Positions 47,573 through 54,826 of a DNA stretch of 64,000 nt are shown one piece after another; position 1 is the first letter of the stretch; each line of letters begins with the position of its first letter. The stretch spans positions 558,001 through 622,000 of the forward strand of contig NZ_VSKL01000002.1 in NCBI RefSeq assembly GCF_008086165.1. Reading direction: 5' to 3'. The stretch is from Algorimicrobium algoritergicola (GTDB lineage Bacteria > Bacteroidota > Bacteroidia > Flavobacteriales > Flavobacteriaceae). A program made the translations under genes and the position numbers. A model generated the notes under the pieces. It saw nothing but the letters and a program-made list of their open reading frames with translations, was not told the DNA's origin and did no database searches.

Positions 47573-48277
47573 ATGCAGCTGTTTTACAATCCACATATTT
47601 CTGAAACTACCGAAAACTTTACGTTTGACAAAGATGAAAGTCGTCATATTATAAAAGTACTTCGGAAAAATGTGGGAGACATCCTTCAAATTACCAATGG
47701 CAATGGTTGGTTATTTTCAGCTGAAATAACCAGGGATGCCATAAAAAAATGTGAAGCCAAAATTATAGCTAAAACAGTACAGAAACCCTTAAATTATCAA
47801 TTGCATTTAGCGGTAGCTCCTACCAAAATGAACGATCGGTATGAATGGTTTTTAGAAAAAGCAACTGAAATAGGCATTACCACCATTACGCCTATTATTT
47901 GCGATCATAGTGAACGTCAAGTGATAAAATTAGATCGCTTTGAAAAAATAGTTCAATCAGCTATGAAGCAATCCTTAAATTGCTATTTACCGACTTTAAA
48001 TAAGGCCATTCCGTTTTCAGATTTTATGAATCAATCTTTTGAAGGACAAACTTTTATTGCGCATTGTGAGGAACTGGATAGGAAATCTTTAAAACAAGCA
48101 ATTAAACCCGAAATGGCAATTACCATTTTAATTGGCCCAGAAGGCGATTTTAGTGTTAAAGAAATTGAAACAGCCATTAAAAATAAGTTTATTCCTGTAA
48201 CTTTGGGTGAAACCAGATTACGTACCGAAACCGCAGCAATTGTTGCATGTCACAGTGTGGCATTTGTAAATGAGTAA
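47573..48277 (+). CDS. rsmE: 16S rRNA m3U1498 methyltransferase
   Basis: The 234-residue product has the PUA-like N-terminus (FTFDKDESRHIIKVLRKNVGD) and a SPOUT trefoil-knot C-terminus (AITILIGPEGDFSVKEIE and VTLGETRLRTETAAIVACHS). It methylates N3 of U1498 of 16S rRNA using SAM. It is 2 bp after the parvulin gene and 2 bp before the DUF4159 gene. Confidence 0.95.
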   Translation: MQLFYNPHISETTENFTFDKDESRHIIKVLRKNVGDILQITNGNGWLFSAEITRDAIKKCEAKIIAKTVQKPLNYQLHLAVAPTKMNDRYEWFLEKATEIGITTITPIICDHSERQVIKLDRFEKIVQSAMKQSLNCYLPTLNKAIPFSDFMNQSFEGQTFIAHCEELDRKSLKQAIKPEMAITILIGPEGDFSVKEIETAIKNKFIPVTLGETRLRTETAAIVACHSVAFVNE

Positions 48278-48279
48278 CT

Positions 48280-48921
48280 ATGAAGCAACGCATCACGATT
48301 CTTTTATTAATTATTACGTGTAGTATATCTGCCCAAGAAATTGCAGTTTTAAAATACAAAGGTGGTGGTGATTGGTATAGTAATCCAACAGCACTTCCAA
48401 ATCTTATCGCGTTTTGTAATGCGAATATCAACACCAAAATCAATGAAAAACCGGAAACGGTAGAGGCTGGAAGCATTGATATTTTTCAATATGCCTTTAT
48501 CCACATGACGGGTCATGGAAACGTTTATTTTAGTGATGAAGATGCTGAAAACTTACGAAACTACCTGCTTTCGGGAGGATTTCTACATATAGATGATAAC
48601 TACGGTATGAAACCCTATGTTACAGAAGCTTTAAAAACGGTATTTCCCAATGCAGAAATGATAGAAATACCAGCAAATCACCCTATTTTTAATAACGCTT
48701 ATAGTTTCCCTGAAGGTTTACCAAAAATCCATGAACATGATGGGAACCGACCACAAGCTTTTGGTATTTTTCATGAAAACCGATTGGTAATTCTGTTTAC
48801 CTATGAAAGCGATTTGGGTAATGGCTGGGAAGACGAAGTTGTTCATAATGATCCACCAGAAGTCCGAGAAAAAGCTTTAAAAATGGGTGCTAATATTATT
48901 AAATATGCGTTTGAGCATTAG
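48280..48921 (+). CDS. DUF4159 domain-containing secreted protein
   Basis: The 213-residue product has a signal peptide (about 1-18, ending CSISAQ) and then a DUF4159 domain: IAVLKYKGGGDWYSNPTALPNLIAFCN, IHMTGHGNVYFSDEDAENLRNYLLSGGFLHIDDNYGM and ESDLGNGWEDEVVHNDPPEVREKALKMGANI. The fold is related to class I glutamine-amidotransferase-like domains but the usual catalytic Cys is not visible. Function is unknown. It is commonly encoded beside rsmE and a TrmH gene. Confidence 0.9.
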   Translation: MKQRITILLLIITCSISAQEIAVLKYKGGGDWYSNPTALPNLIAFCNANINTKINEKPETVEAGSIDIFQYAFIHMTGHGNVYFSDEDAENLRNYLLSGGFLHIDDNYGMKPYVTEALKTVFPNAEMIEIPANHPIFNNAYSFPEGLPKIHEHDGNRPQAFGIFHENRLVILFTYESDLGNGWEDEVVHNDPPEVREKALKMGANIIKYAFEH

Positions 48922-48932
48922 TAAATAGGATT

Positions 48933-49439
48933 ATGCAACTCACACATTACACCTCTAAATTTTCACCACACACCTTCCCCATTACCGTTATTTGCGATGG
49001 AATTACCAATGCACCAAACATTGGAAGTTTATTTAGAACTGCCGACGCCTTTGGTGTTGAAAAATTAATTTTCTGCGGAAAAGATATCGAGCTGGGAAGA
49101 AAATCAGCTAAAACGTCGCGCGCTACAGAAAAATATGTGCCGTTTGAAATGAATATGGATACTTTAGAAACCATTTTGCGTTTAAAATCAGCTGGTTATC
49201 GTATAATCGCTTTAGAAATCACCGAAGAAAGCCAAGCCATTAATCAGATGAAATTTGAGCCCAAACAACCTATTGCTTTACTTGTTGGTGCAGAAAATTT
49301 TGGTGTTTCAGAAGTTGTTTTAGCATTAGCAGATTCCGTTGTTCACATAAATATGTTCGGGCAAAATAGCAGTATGAATGTGGTTCAAGCTACAAGCATC
49401 TGCCTATACGAAATAACCAAACAACTTAAGGAAAATTAA
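48933..49439 (+). CDS. TrmH/SpoU-family RNA 2'-O-methyltransferase
   Basis: The short 168-residue product is essentially a SPOUT domain with no extra RNA-binding domain. It contains motif 1 (ICDGITNAPNIGSLFRTADAFG), motif 2 (LLVGAENFGVSE) and motif 3 (NMFGQNSSMNVVQATSICLYE), which form the SAM-binding knot. It should methylate ribose 2'-OH of a tRNA or rRNA position; the exact target is unknown. It ends 26 bp before a TATATTTG box for the next gene. Confidence 0.92.
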   Translation: MQLTHYTSKFSPHTFPITVICDGITNAPNIGSLFRTADAFGVEKLIFCGKDIELGRKSAKTSRATEKYVPFEMNMDTLETILRLKSAGYRIIALEITEESQAINQMKFEPKQPIALLVGAENFGVSEVVLALADSVVHINMFGQNSSMNVVQATSICLYEITKQLKEN

Positions 49440-49465
49440 TTGGTAACCATTTCAGTTTCAATCAG

Positions 49466-49473
49466 TATATTTG
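49466..49473 (+). promoter_or_regulatory. Leaderless promoter of the AI-2E transporter gene
   Basis: TATATTTG lies four bases before the ATG at 49478, so the transcription start should coincide with the start codon. A TTG at 49440-49442 is a possible -33 element, at 23 bp spacing. Confidence 0.5.
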
Positions 49474-49477
49474 ACGC

Positions 49478-50566
49478 ATGAATTCTAAACAAGTTTCAAA
49501 CGGTATTTTAAGAGCAATTGGCTATCTATTGGGCGTGGCTATTCTTTTGTTTTTTCTTTATAAAATACAATCTGTAATCGTTTACATTGCCATATCAGCC
49601 GTTATATCCTTAACAGGACGACCTATTGTTGCATTTTTAAGACGTCGTTTAAAATTCAATAACCTGTTAGCAGTTGTAACAACTATGATTATGCTTTTAG
49701 GATTGATACTGGGTTTAGTAGGTCTTTTCATTCCTTTAATTGTTGAACAAGGTCATAATTTATCACTTTTAGATATTGAAAAATTACAGGTAAATATTAA
49801 TAATATATATAATGAAACGGCTTCCCATTTTAATTTGGATAAAATAAATACGGGAGACTCACTTGAAAATTCTGAATTATTTTCAAACTTTAATTTTAGC
49901 GTTATTCCCGAATTTTTAAACTCCATTGTGAGTGGTTTGGGGAGTTTCAGTATTGGATTATTCTCCGTGTTATTTATATCATTTTTCTTTTTAAAGGATA
50001 GTAAACTTTTTGAAAACAGCCTACTTACACTTGTTCCTGATAGCAAAGTAAGTCGCGTTAAAAATTCAATCGAAAAAATTAAAGATTTACTCTCGCGTTA
50101 TTTCGTTGGACTTGTATTTCAAATTTCAGTCATTTTTGTTATTTACACCATTGGTTTATTAATTGTTGGTGTTGAAAACGCTGTTGTAATAGCATTCTTA
50201 TGTGCCCTAATTAATTTAATTCCTTATTTAGGACCCGTAATTGGTGGTTGTATTATGATATTACTGACTATGACCAGTAATTTAGGAAGTAGTTTTAGCG
50301 AAGTTATTTTACCAGAAACACTCTATGTTTTAATTGTGATTGCCATTGGCCAATTAATTGATAATTTTATTAGTCAGCCTGTTATTTTCTCAAGAAGTGT
50401 TAAATCGCATCCACTTGAAATATTCCTGGTTATTGTTATTGCTGGACTCCTCTTTGGAATTGTTGGTATGATAATCGCCATTCCGGCTTACACAGCTTTA
50501 AAGGTTATTTTAAAGGAGTTTTTAGCAGACAATAAAATTGTTCAGAGTTTAACAAAGAATCTATAA
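49478..50566 (+). CDS. AI-2E family transporter (TqsA/YdiK-like)
   Basis: The 362-residue product has eight or so hydrophobic segments with the family pattern: an N-terminal pair, a long linker (about 85-145), GLGSFSIGLFSVLFISFFFLKDSKLFE, and a C-terminal bundle containing ALINLIPYLGPVIGG, LIDNFISQPVIFSRSVKSHPLEIFLVIVIAGLLFGIVGMIIAIPAYTALKV, which is diagnostic. The family includes exporters of AI-2 and Na+/H+ antiporters; the substrate here is unknown. Six bp separate it from the next gene, so they share a transcript. Confidence 0.92.
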   Translation: MNSKQVSNGILRAIGYLLGVAILLFFLYKIQSVIVYIAISAVISLTGRPIVAFLRRRLKFNNLLAVVTTMIMLLGLILGLVGLFIPLIVEQGHNLSLLDIEKLQVNINNIYNETASHFNLDKINTGDSLENSELFSNFNFSVIPEFLNSIVSGLGSFSIGLFSVLFISFFFLKDSKLFENSLLTLVPDSKVSRVKNSIEKIKDLLSRYFVGLVFQISVIFVIYTIGLLIVGVENAVVIAFLCALINLIPYLGPVIGGCIMILLTMTSNLGSSFSEVILPETLYVLIVIAIGQLIDNFISQPVIFSRSVKSHPLEIFLVIVIAGLLFGIVGMIIAIPAYTALKVILKEFLADNKIVQSLTKNL

Positions 50567-50572
50567 GCTATT

Positions 50573-51766
50573 TTGAATGTCGCCATTTTAAATACCGAAA
50601 ATCAGGAATTTATAGATGCCCATTTAGAGTCTGATAGTACCAAACTACTTTTTGGAAAAGCACCTCATACGTCAGCCTCTATTAAAGAATTAGTAGCGCA
50701 AATTGAAGCCAAAAAACGCAGTAAAACCAAACTCCCATCCTGGTTTAAAACACCATTAATTTATTATCCAAACAAACTGAATATTGAGCAAACGTCTTCA
50801 GAAGATACGGCGCAATACAAAGCTTCCCTAGTTTCAGGAGAAAGCCTATTGGATATTACAGGTGGGTTTGGTGTAGATTGTTATTATTTCGCAAAAACGG
50901 TTCAACGGGTAATTCATTGCGAAATAAATAATAGCTTATCTGAAATCGTTACTTATAATTTTAAACAGTTACAAGTCACCAATATTCAAACAATTTCAGA
51001 AGATGGTATTGGGTTTTTAAAAAGTCAAAAAACGGGTTTCGATTGGATTTATATAGATCCTTCCAGACGTCATGATAGTAAGGGTAAAGTGTTTTTCTTA
51101 AAAGATTGTTTACCCAGTGTTCCAGATCATTTGGATGATTTATTCAAGCACACCAACAATCTATTAATTAAAACGGCTCCTTTATTAGATATTTCATCTG
51201 GAATCCAAGAGTTAAAAGCGGTTAAAGAAATTCATGTGGTTGGCTTGAATAATGAGGTTAAAGAATTACTTTGGATTCTTGAAAACGGTTATGAAGGTTC
51301 TATTGCTATTAAAACCATCAATCTCAATAAAAACCAGAATCAAACCTTCAATTTTCAATTAAATCAAGAAACATTAGCACAGGCAACTTACAGTTTACCA
51401 AAACAGTATTTGTATGAGCCGAATCCAGCTATTTTAAAATCGGGTGCTTTTAATAGTGTTTCCAATCAATTACAACTTGATAAGTTACATCAGCACACCC
51501 ATTTGTACACTAGTAATGATTTGGTTGATTTTCCTGGACGTTCTTTTGAAATTGTAGGTATTGTGCCTTACAATAAAAAAGCGGTTAAAAAATTAGGGAT
51601 AACACAAGCCAATATTACAACACGTAATTTTCCAGATGCTGTGGCAACCATCCGAAAGAAATTAAAAATAGCCGATGGTGGTGATACTTACCTATTTTTT
51701 GCGACAAACATGCAAGAGGAACGTATTGGAATAATTTGTAAAAAAGTAGAATATTTAAAAGCTTAA
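50573..51766 (+). CDS. Class I SAM-dependent methyltransferase with THUMP-like domain
   Basis: The 397-residue product starts at a TTG 6 bp after the previous stop. A Rossmann methyltransferase core shows the SAM loop LLDITGGFGVDCYYFAK and YIDPSRRHDSKGKVFFLKDCLP, a DPPY-like active motif here DPSRR. The C-terminal part resembles the THUMP-like domain of flavobacterial proteins. It should methylate an RNA or other nucleic acid; the target is unknown. The TTG start is supported by MNVAILNTENQEFI, which matches family N-termini. Confidence 0.85.
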   Translation: MNVAILNTENQEFIDAHLESDSTKLLFGKAPHTSASIKELVAQIEAKKRSKTKLPSWFKTPLIYYPNKLNIEQTSSEDTAQYKASLVSGESLLDITGGFGVDCYYFAKTVQRVIHCEINNSLSEIVTYNFKQLQVTNIQTISEDGIGFLKSQKTGFDWIYIDPSRRHDSKGKVFFLKDCLPSVPDHLDDLFKHTNNLLIKTAPLLDISSGIQELKAVKEIHVVGLNNEVKELLWILENGYEGSIAIKTINLNKNQNQTFNFQLNQETLAQATYSLPKQYLYEPNPAILKSGAFNSVSNQLQLDKLHQHTHLYTSNDLVDFPGRSFEIVGIVPYNKKAVKKLGITQANITTRNFPDAVATIRKKLKIADGGDTYLFFATNMQEERIGIICKKVEYLKA

Positions 51767-51791
51767 TCGCTTAAACATAAATAAGAGAAAC

Positions 51792-52457
51792 ATGTTAAAA
51801 GCAGTATTATTTGATATGGATGGTGTAATTGTAGATACTGAACCGCTGCACCACAAAGCCTATTATGGTATGTTTAACTCACTGAAGTTAGACGTAACGG
51901 AGCAGCAATATCAATCATTCACAGGGCAATCTACCATTAATGTTTGCAGACAGCTTTGTAATCATTTTGAGTTAGGAAATGCACCCGAGGAATTAGTACA
52001 AATTAAACGCCATATTTTTAAAGATTTATTTGTGTCTGATAGCAGTTTACAGCTCATTGAAGGTGTATTCGATTTAATACAGGATTATCATCAAAACAAC
52101 GTGACTTTGGTGCTGGCTTCATCCGCATCTATGCAAACAATTGAAAGTGTATTCAACCGATTTGAATTGGAACCCTACTTTAAAGCAAAATTAAGTGGTG
52201 CCGATTTAAAAGCGTCCAAGCCTCACCCCGAAATCTTTTTAAAAGCAGCTGAAAGCTCCGGGTTTAAAAAAGAGCAGTGTTTAGTAATTGAAGACTCTAC
52301 AAATGGCATAAAAGCTGCTAATGCAGCAGGTATTTTTTGTGTTGGATATAAAAGCTTACACTCCAAAAACCAGAATTATGAGACAGCAAATCTGGTGATA
52401 GACGATTTTAAAAGCATTTCCTTTCAACATGCAAAAAACCTCTTATCAGTTCACTAA
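51792..52457 (+). CDS. HAD-superfamily hydrolase, beta-phosphoglucomutase-like
   Basis: The 221-residue product has all four HAD motifs: VLFDMDGVIVDTEP (nucleophile Asp, residues about 5-18), LASSAS (motif II), K in SKPHPEIF (motif III) and VIEDSTNGIKAANAAG (motif IV). A helical cap (about 20-80) puts it among subfamily I phosphatases/phosphomutases. The substrate is a small sugar phosphate, not determinable here. It is the last protein gene before the tRNA cluster. Confidence 0.9.
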   Translation: MLKAVLFDMDGVIVDTEPLHHKAYYGMFNSLKLDVTEQQYQSFTGQSTINVCRQLCNHFELGNAPEELVQIKRHIFKDLFVSDSSLQLIEGVFDLIQDYHQNNVTLVLASSASMQTIESVFNRFELEPYFKAKLSGADLKASKPHPEIFLKAAESSGFKKEQCLVIEDSTNGIKAANAAGIFCVGYKSLHSKNQNYETANLVIDDFKSISFQHAKNLLSVH

Positions 52458-52531
52458 TAGCTTGTTAATTGCCGAATTTTTAACCGGTAAATAAAAATTA
52501 CATTTTTTCGCATAAAAAGTTTCAAAAATAG

Positions 52532-52562
52532 TTGCGTTCTTTATAATGGATGGTTACATTTG
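52532..52562 (+). promoter_or_regulatory. Promoter of the tRNA cluster
   Basis: TTG at 52532-52534 and TACATTTG at 52555-52562 are separated by 20 bp, a good match to the Bacteroidota -33/-7 layout. The start of transcription should be near 52568, about 30 bp before tRNA-Ser. Confidence 0.7.
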
Positions 52563-52571
52563 CATCCGCAT

Positions 52572-52589
52572 TAAAAGAACGTTCTTTTA
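52572..52589. promoter_or_regulatory. 18 bp perfect palindrome in the tRNA leader
   Basis: TAAAAGAACGTTCTTTTA is its own reverse complement. It sits in the predicted 5' leader between the tRNA promoter and tRNA-Ser. It could be a regulator site, a processing signal or a hairpin in the primary transcript. Confidence 0.5.
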
Positions 52590-52597
52590 TATTTAAT

Positions 52598-52681
52598 GGA
52601 GAGGTGCCAGAGTGGTAATGGAGCAGATTGCTAATCTGTCGACGCGTAAGTGTCGCCAGGGTTCGAGTCCCTGTCTCTCCG
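52598..52681 (+). tRNA. tRNA-Ser (GCU)
   Basis: The sequence folds with acceptor stem GGAGAGG/TCTCTCC, a long variable arm typical of Ser (after the anticodon arm), T arm CAGGG-TTCGAGT-CCCTG and anticodon GCT (52630-52632) in loop TTGCTAA. It reads AGC/AGU. The 3' CCA is not encoded. Confidence 0.95.
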
Positions 52682-52761
52682 CATTATTTTAGATAACCGT
52701 TTTTTCATGGTGCAGACGCTCGAAATTTTCGAGTTAAACTGCATATTTGAAAAAAAATTAT

Positions 52762-52836
52762 CGGGGTGTAGCGTAGCCCGGTTATCGCGCCGCGTTTGGG
52801 ACGCGGAGGTCGCAGGTTCGAATCCTGCCACCCCGA
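52762..52836 (+). tRNA. tRNA-Pro (UGG)
   Basis: The acceptor stem CGGGGTG pairs with CACCCCG, the T arm is GCAGG-TTCGAAT-CCTGC and the anticodon TGG (52797-52799) sits in loop TTTGGGA. The 3' CCA is not encoded. It reads CCN codons. Confidence 0.95.
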
Positions 52837-52854
52837 CAATATTTTTAGAGTTAC

Positions 52855-52928
52855 GGGCTCGTAGCTCAGCTGGATAGAGCACCTCCCTTCTAAGGAGGCG
52901 GTCACAGGTTCGAATCCTGTCGGGCTCA
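52855..52928 (+). tRNA. tRNA-Arg (UCU)
   Basis: The acceptor GGGCTCG pairs with CGGGCTC with two G-T wobbles, the anticodon stem is CCTCC/GGAGG, and the anticodon TCT (52889-52891) is in loop CTTCTAA. It reads AGA/AGG. Its 3' end and following 19 bp are duplicated 127 bp downstream. Confidence 0.95.
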
Positions 52929-52947
52929 CTTAAAGACTTACTGTTTT
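52899..52947 (+). repeat. 49 bp direct repeat, copy 1 (3' end of tRNA-Arg)
   Basis: This 49 bp stretch covers the T arm, acceptor 3' strand and 19 bp of 3' flank of tRNA-Arg. An identical copy lies at 53026-53074. Such duplications of a tRNA 3' end are the typical footprint of an integrative element. Confidence 0.85.
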
Positions 52948-52962
52948 CAGTAGGTCTTTTTT
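52934..52962 (+). terminator. Terminator of the tRNA cluster
   Basis: A 10 bp stem (52934-52943 with 52948-52957, one G-T pair, TTTT loop) is followed by a T run. The downstream repeat copy keeps only the left arm and a weaker version of the right arm. Confidence 0.8.
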
Positions 52963-52991
52963 GTTTTTCAGATGTTTTTTATTTTAAAATA

Positions 52992-53055
52992 TAGCTGTAA
53001 ATAGCGCATTCCGCGCAAAGCGGAACGGTCACAGGTTCGAATCCTGTCGGGCTCA
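52992..53055 (+). pseudogene. tRNA-like remnant downstream of tRNA-Arg
   Basis: The 3' half is identical to tRNA-Arg from the variable loop to the discriminator base. The spacing to an ATAGCGCA D-arm-like piece is kept, and the intervening 17 bases form a perfect anticodon-like stem TTCCG/CGGAA around the loop CGCAAAG, which lacks U33. The acceptor 5' strand is missing (replaced by AT-rich sequence), so it cannot be a functional tRNA. It may be a decayed tRNA paralog or an attachment-site scar that happened to keep the geometry. Confidence 0.55.
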
Positions 53056-53074
53056 CTTAAAGACTTACTGTTTT
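53026..53074 (+). repeat. 49 bp direct repeat, copy 2 (duplicated tRNA-Arg 3' end)
   Basis: The 49 bases are identical to 52899-52947. After it the two copies diverge, and the right arm of the terminator is degenerate (AGTGAGGC in place of CAGTAGGTC). Confidence 0.85.
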
Positions 53075-53172
53075 AGTGAGGCTTTTTTGTTTTTAAGCAT
53101 TTCTATATATTTGCAATAGCGTCCCTCCCATTTAAGCTTATTTAGGCCAAATGTTAAGCGTAATAATTTAAG

Positions 53173-53180
53173 TATCTTTG
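53173..53180 (+). promoter_or_regulatory. -7 box of the octapeptide-repeat protein gene
   Basis: TATCTTTG matches the consensus, 23 bp before the chosen ATG at 53204. Confidence 0.5.
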
Positions 53181-53203
53181 ATTTGCTTTTAAGCTCACAA
53201 ATC

Positions 53204-53764
53204 ATGAAAACGCATTTAGTAACCGTCTTTTTATACCTCGCTATACTTCCACTTTTTGCTCAAATTATACCTTCCAATCAAAATCCGAAATTTAATTCCA
53301 GTTTAAATCCCAAGTTTAATTCAAGCATAAATCCGGTATTCACCTCACAAATTAACCCGAAGTATAATTCCAATATCAATCCAAAATATACAGCCAATAT
53401 AAATCCCAAATACACGTCTAGCATTAACCCGAAATACAATTCCGATTTAAACCCAGCATTCAACTCAAAAATTAATCCTAAATATAATTTCCGACTCAAT
53501 CCAAATTACGGGAATTGGGAGGGTTATTATATGTTCAATCAATCGGCTGAAATTATTGGGTTTCTAATTTATGCGAATGCCGATGTGTATTTGTATTATA
53601 ACAATGATGGTACTTGGATGGGATTTTTTGTGCGTGCTGAATCCAATTTCAACCTATTTACCTTAAATGGCCAATGGACAGGAAGCTATTTGTGCTCCGA
53701 TTCCGAAAATGGTTATAACCTTTTTGATGAAGGCGCCAATTGGACTAAAAACTATGTAAAATAA
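53204..53764 (+). CDS. Secreted protein with nine tandem octapeptide repeats (NPKYNSxI)
   Basis: The 186-residue product has a signal peptide (1-20, ending LPLFAQ). An earlier in-frame TTG at 53183 would add residues before a complete signal peptide, so I prefer 53204. Residues 27-98 are nine consecutive eight-residue repeats of the pattern N-P-[KVA]-[FY]-[NT]-[SA]-x-[IL], followed by NPNY and a C-terminal region with three spaced W-x-G-x-[YF] motifs (NWEGYYMF, TWMGFFVR, QWTGSYLC), which may be short beta-hairpin units. I know no family. A regular beta-solenoid or surface-adhesive role is possible but is pure inference. The gene is directly downstream of the tRNA/att region. Confidence 0.75.
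   Translation: MKTHLVTVFLYLAILPLFAQIIPSNQNPKFNSSLNPKFNSSINPVFTSQINPKYNSNINPKYTANINPKYTSSINPKYNSDLNPAFNSKINPKYNFRLNPNYGNWEGYYMFNQSAEIIGFLIYANADVYLYYNNDGTWMGFFVRAESNFNLFTLNGQWTGSYLCSDSENGYNLFDEGANWTKNYVK
53282..53497 (+). repeat. 24 bp coding tandem repeat array (nine units)
   Basis: Nine 24-base units in frame encode the NPKYNSxI octapeptides. The units differ at many synonymous positions, so the array is old or under selection and not a recent slippage product. Confidence 0.75.
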
Positions 53765-53835
53765 CAGCATCTAATCATTCAGATAAACTTAATTTCAAAT
53801 ATCCCATTCGCGCTATTTTTAAACCAATAGTTTTC

Positions 53836-53843
53836 TATATTTG
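53836..53843 (+). promoter_or_regulatory. -7 box of the SDR gene
   Basis: TATATTTG is 53 bp upstream of the ATG at 53896. No confident -33 element was identified. Confidence 0.4.
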
Positions 53844-53895
53844 GAAATAGGTTGTTCTTAATCAAAAAAACTAACCAAACAAGGCTTAAAAACAC

Positions 53896-54702
53896 ATGAA
53901 AAATTTAAAAGGAAAAACAGTATTAATAACTGGTGGGGCATCTGGAATTGGGAAAATCATGACACGCCTCATGTTAGAACGCCAAGCTCGTGTGGTTATT
54001 TGGGACATTAGTCAGGAAAATATCGATTTAACAGCCACCGAGTTTCAAAACAATCCGGCACTTTTTAGTTATAAATTAGATATTTCTAATATGCAACAGG
54101 TTCTAGAAACTGCTAAAAACGTCAAGCAAGATATTGGAATCGTAGATGTGCTTATCAATAATGCGGGAATTATTGTCGGTAAGTTTTTCCATGAACATAC
54201 AGAAGCCGATATAGAAAATACCATGAAAATTAACAGCCTAGCGCCTATGCATATTTCTAAAATATTTCTAGACGATATGCTTCAACAGAATTCTGGTCAT
54301 ATTTGTAATATTGCCTCCTCTGGTGGTTTAATCTCCAATCCTAAAATGTCTGTGTACGCATCTAGCAAATGGGCCCTTATTGGTTGGTCTGATAGTTTGC
54401 GTTTGGAAATGAAACAACTCAAAAAAAACATACACATTACCACCATCATGCCTTATTATATAAATACAGGAATGTTTGACGGTGTGAAATCTAAAATTCC
54501 CATATTAGAACCAGAAGCGGCATCCCTAACCATTATCAAAGCCATAGAAACAAATAAAAGAATGGTAACCATTCCTGGCTACATTTACCGAGTAACAAGG
54601 TTTGGTCAAGCCGTTATGTCTGTAAATGTATTCGACTGGTTTACGGGCGATGTATTGGGTATTTATAAAACCATGGAACATTTTGTAGGGCGTAAAAAAT
54701 AA
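53896..54702 (+). CDS. Short-chain dehydrogenase/reductase (SDR)
   Basis: The 268-residue product has the classical SDR layout: cofactor loop TGGASGIG (about 12-19), LINNAGII (about 88-95), the catalytic Ser-Tyr-Lys in IASSGGLISNPKMSVYASSKWALIGW, and PYYINTGMF after the active site. An aspartate after the second strand (VVIWDIS) indicates a preference for NAD(H). The C-terminal RFGQAVMSVNVFDWFTGDVLGIYKTMEHFVG is amphipathic and may contact membrane, as in related retinol/steroid-type SDRs. Substrate unknown. Alone in its transcription unit. Confidence 0.9.
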   Translation: MKNLKGKTVLITGGASGIGKIMTRLMLERQARVVIWDISQENIDLTATEFQNNPALFSYKLDISNMQQVLETAKNVKQDIGIVDVLINNAGIIVGKFFHEHTEADIENTMKINSLAPMHISKIFLDDMLQQNSGHICNIASSGGLISNPKMSVYASSKWALIGWSDSLRLEMKQLKKNIHITTIMPYYINTGMFDGVKSKIPILEPEAASLTIIKAIETNKRMVTIPGYIYRVTRFGQAVMSVNVFDWFTGDVLGIYKTMEHFVGRKK

Positions 54703-54826
54703 GCGGATTATAAATTCAGATCAAGGCAAGCTTGCGGTATAAAAGTTTAACCCATTCAAATAAAAAACGCATCCTGACTACCGTTAAGTGCGAACTGTTT
54801 TTTAATTTAACCCACAATCTCTCGCT

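Noticed and set aside
52631-52929. Open frames of 74-83 codons across the tRNA cluster on both strands
   Set aside because: They lie entirely over tRNA genes and spacer and only reflect the lack of stops in GC-richer tRNA sequence.
53282-53497. Regular 24 bp repetition that could suggest a CRISPR-like array
   Set aside because: The units are contiguous without spacers, keep frame and encode an octapeptide repeat in a secreted protein.
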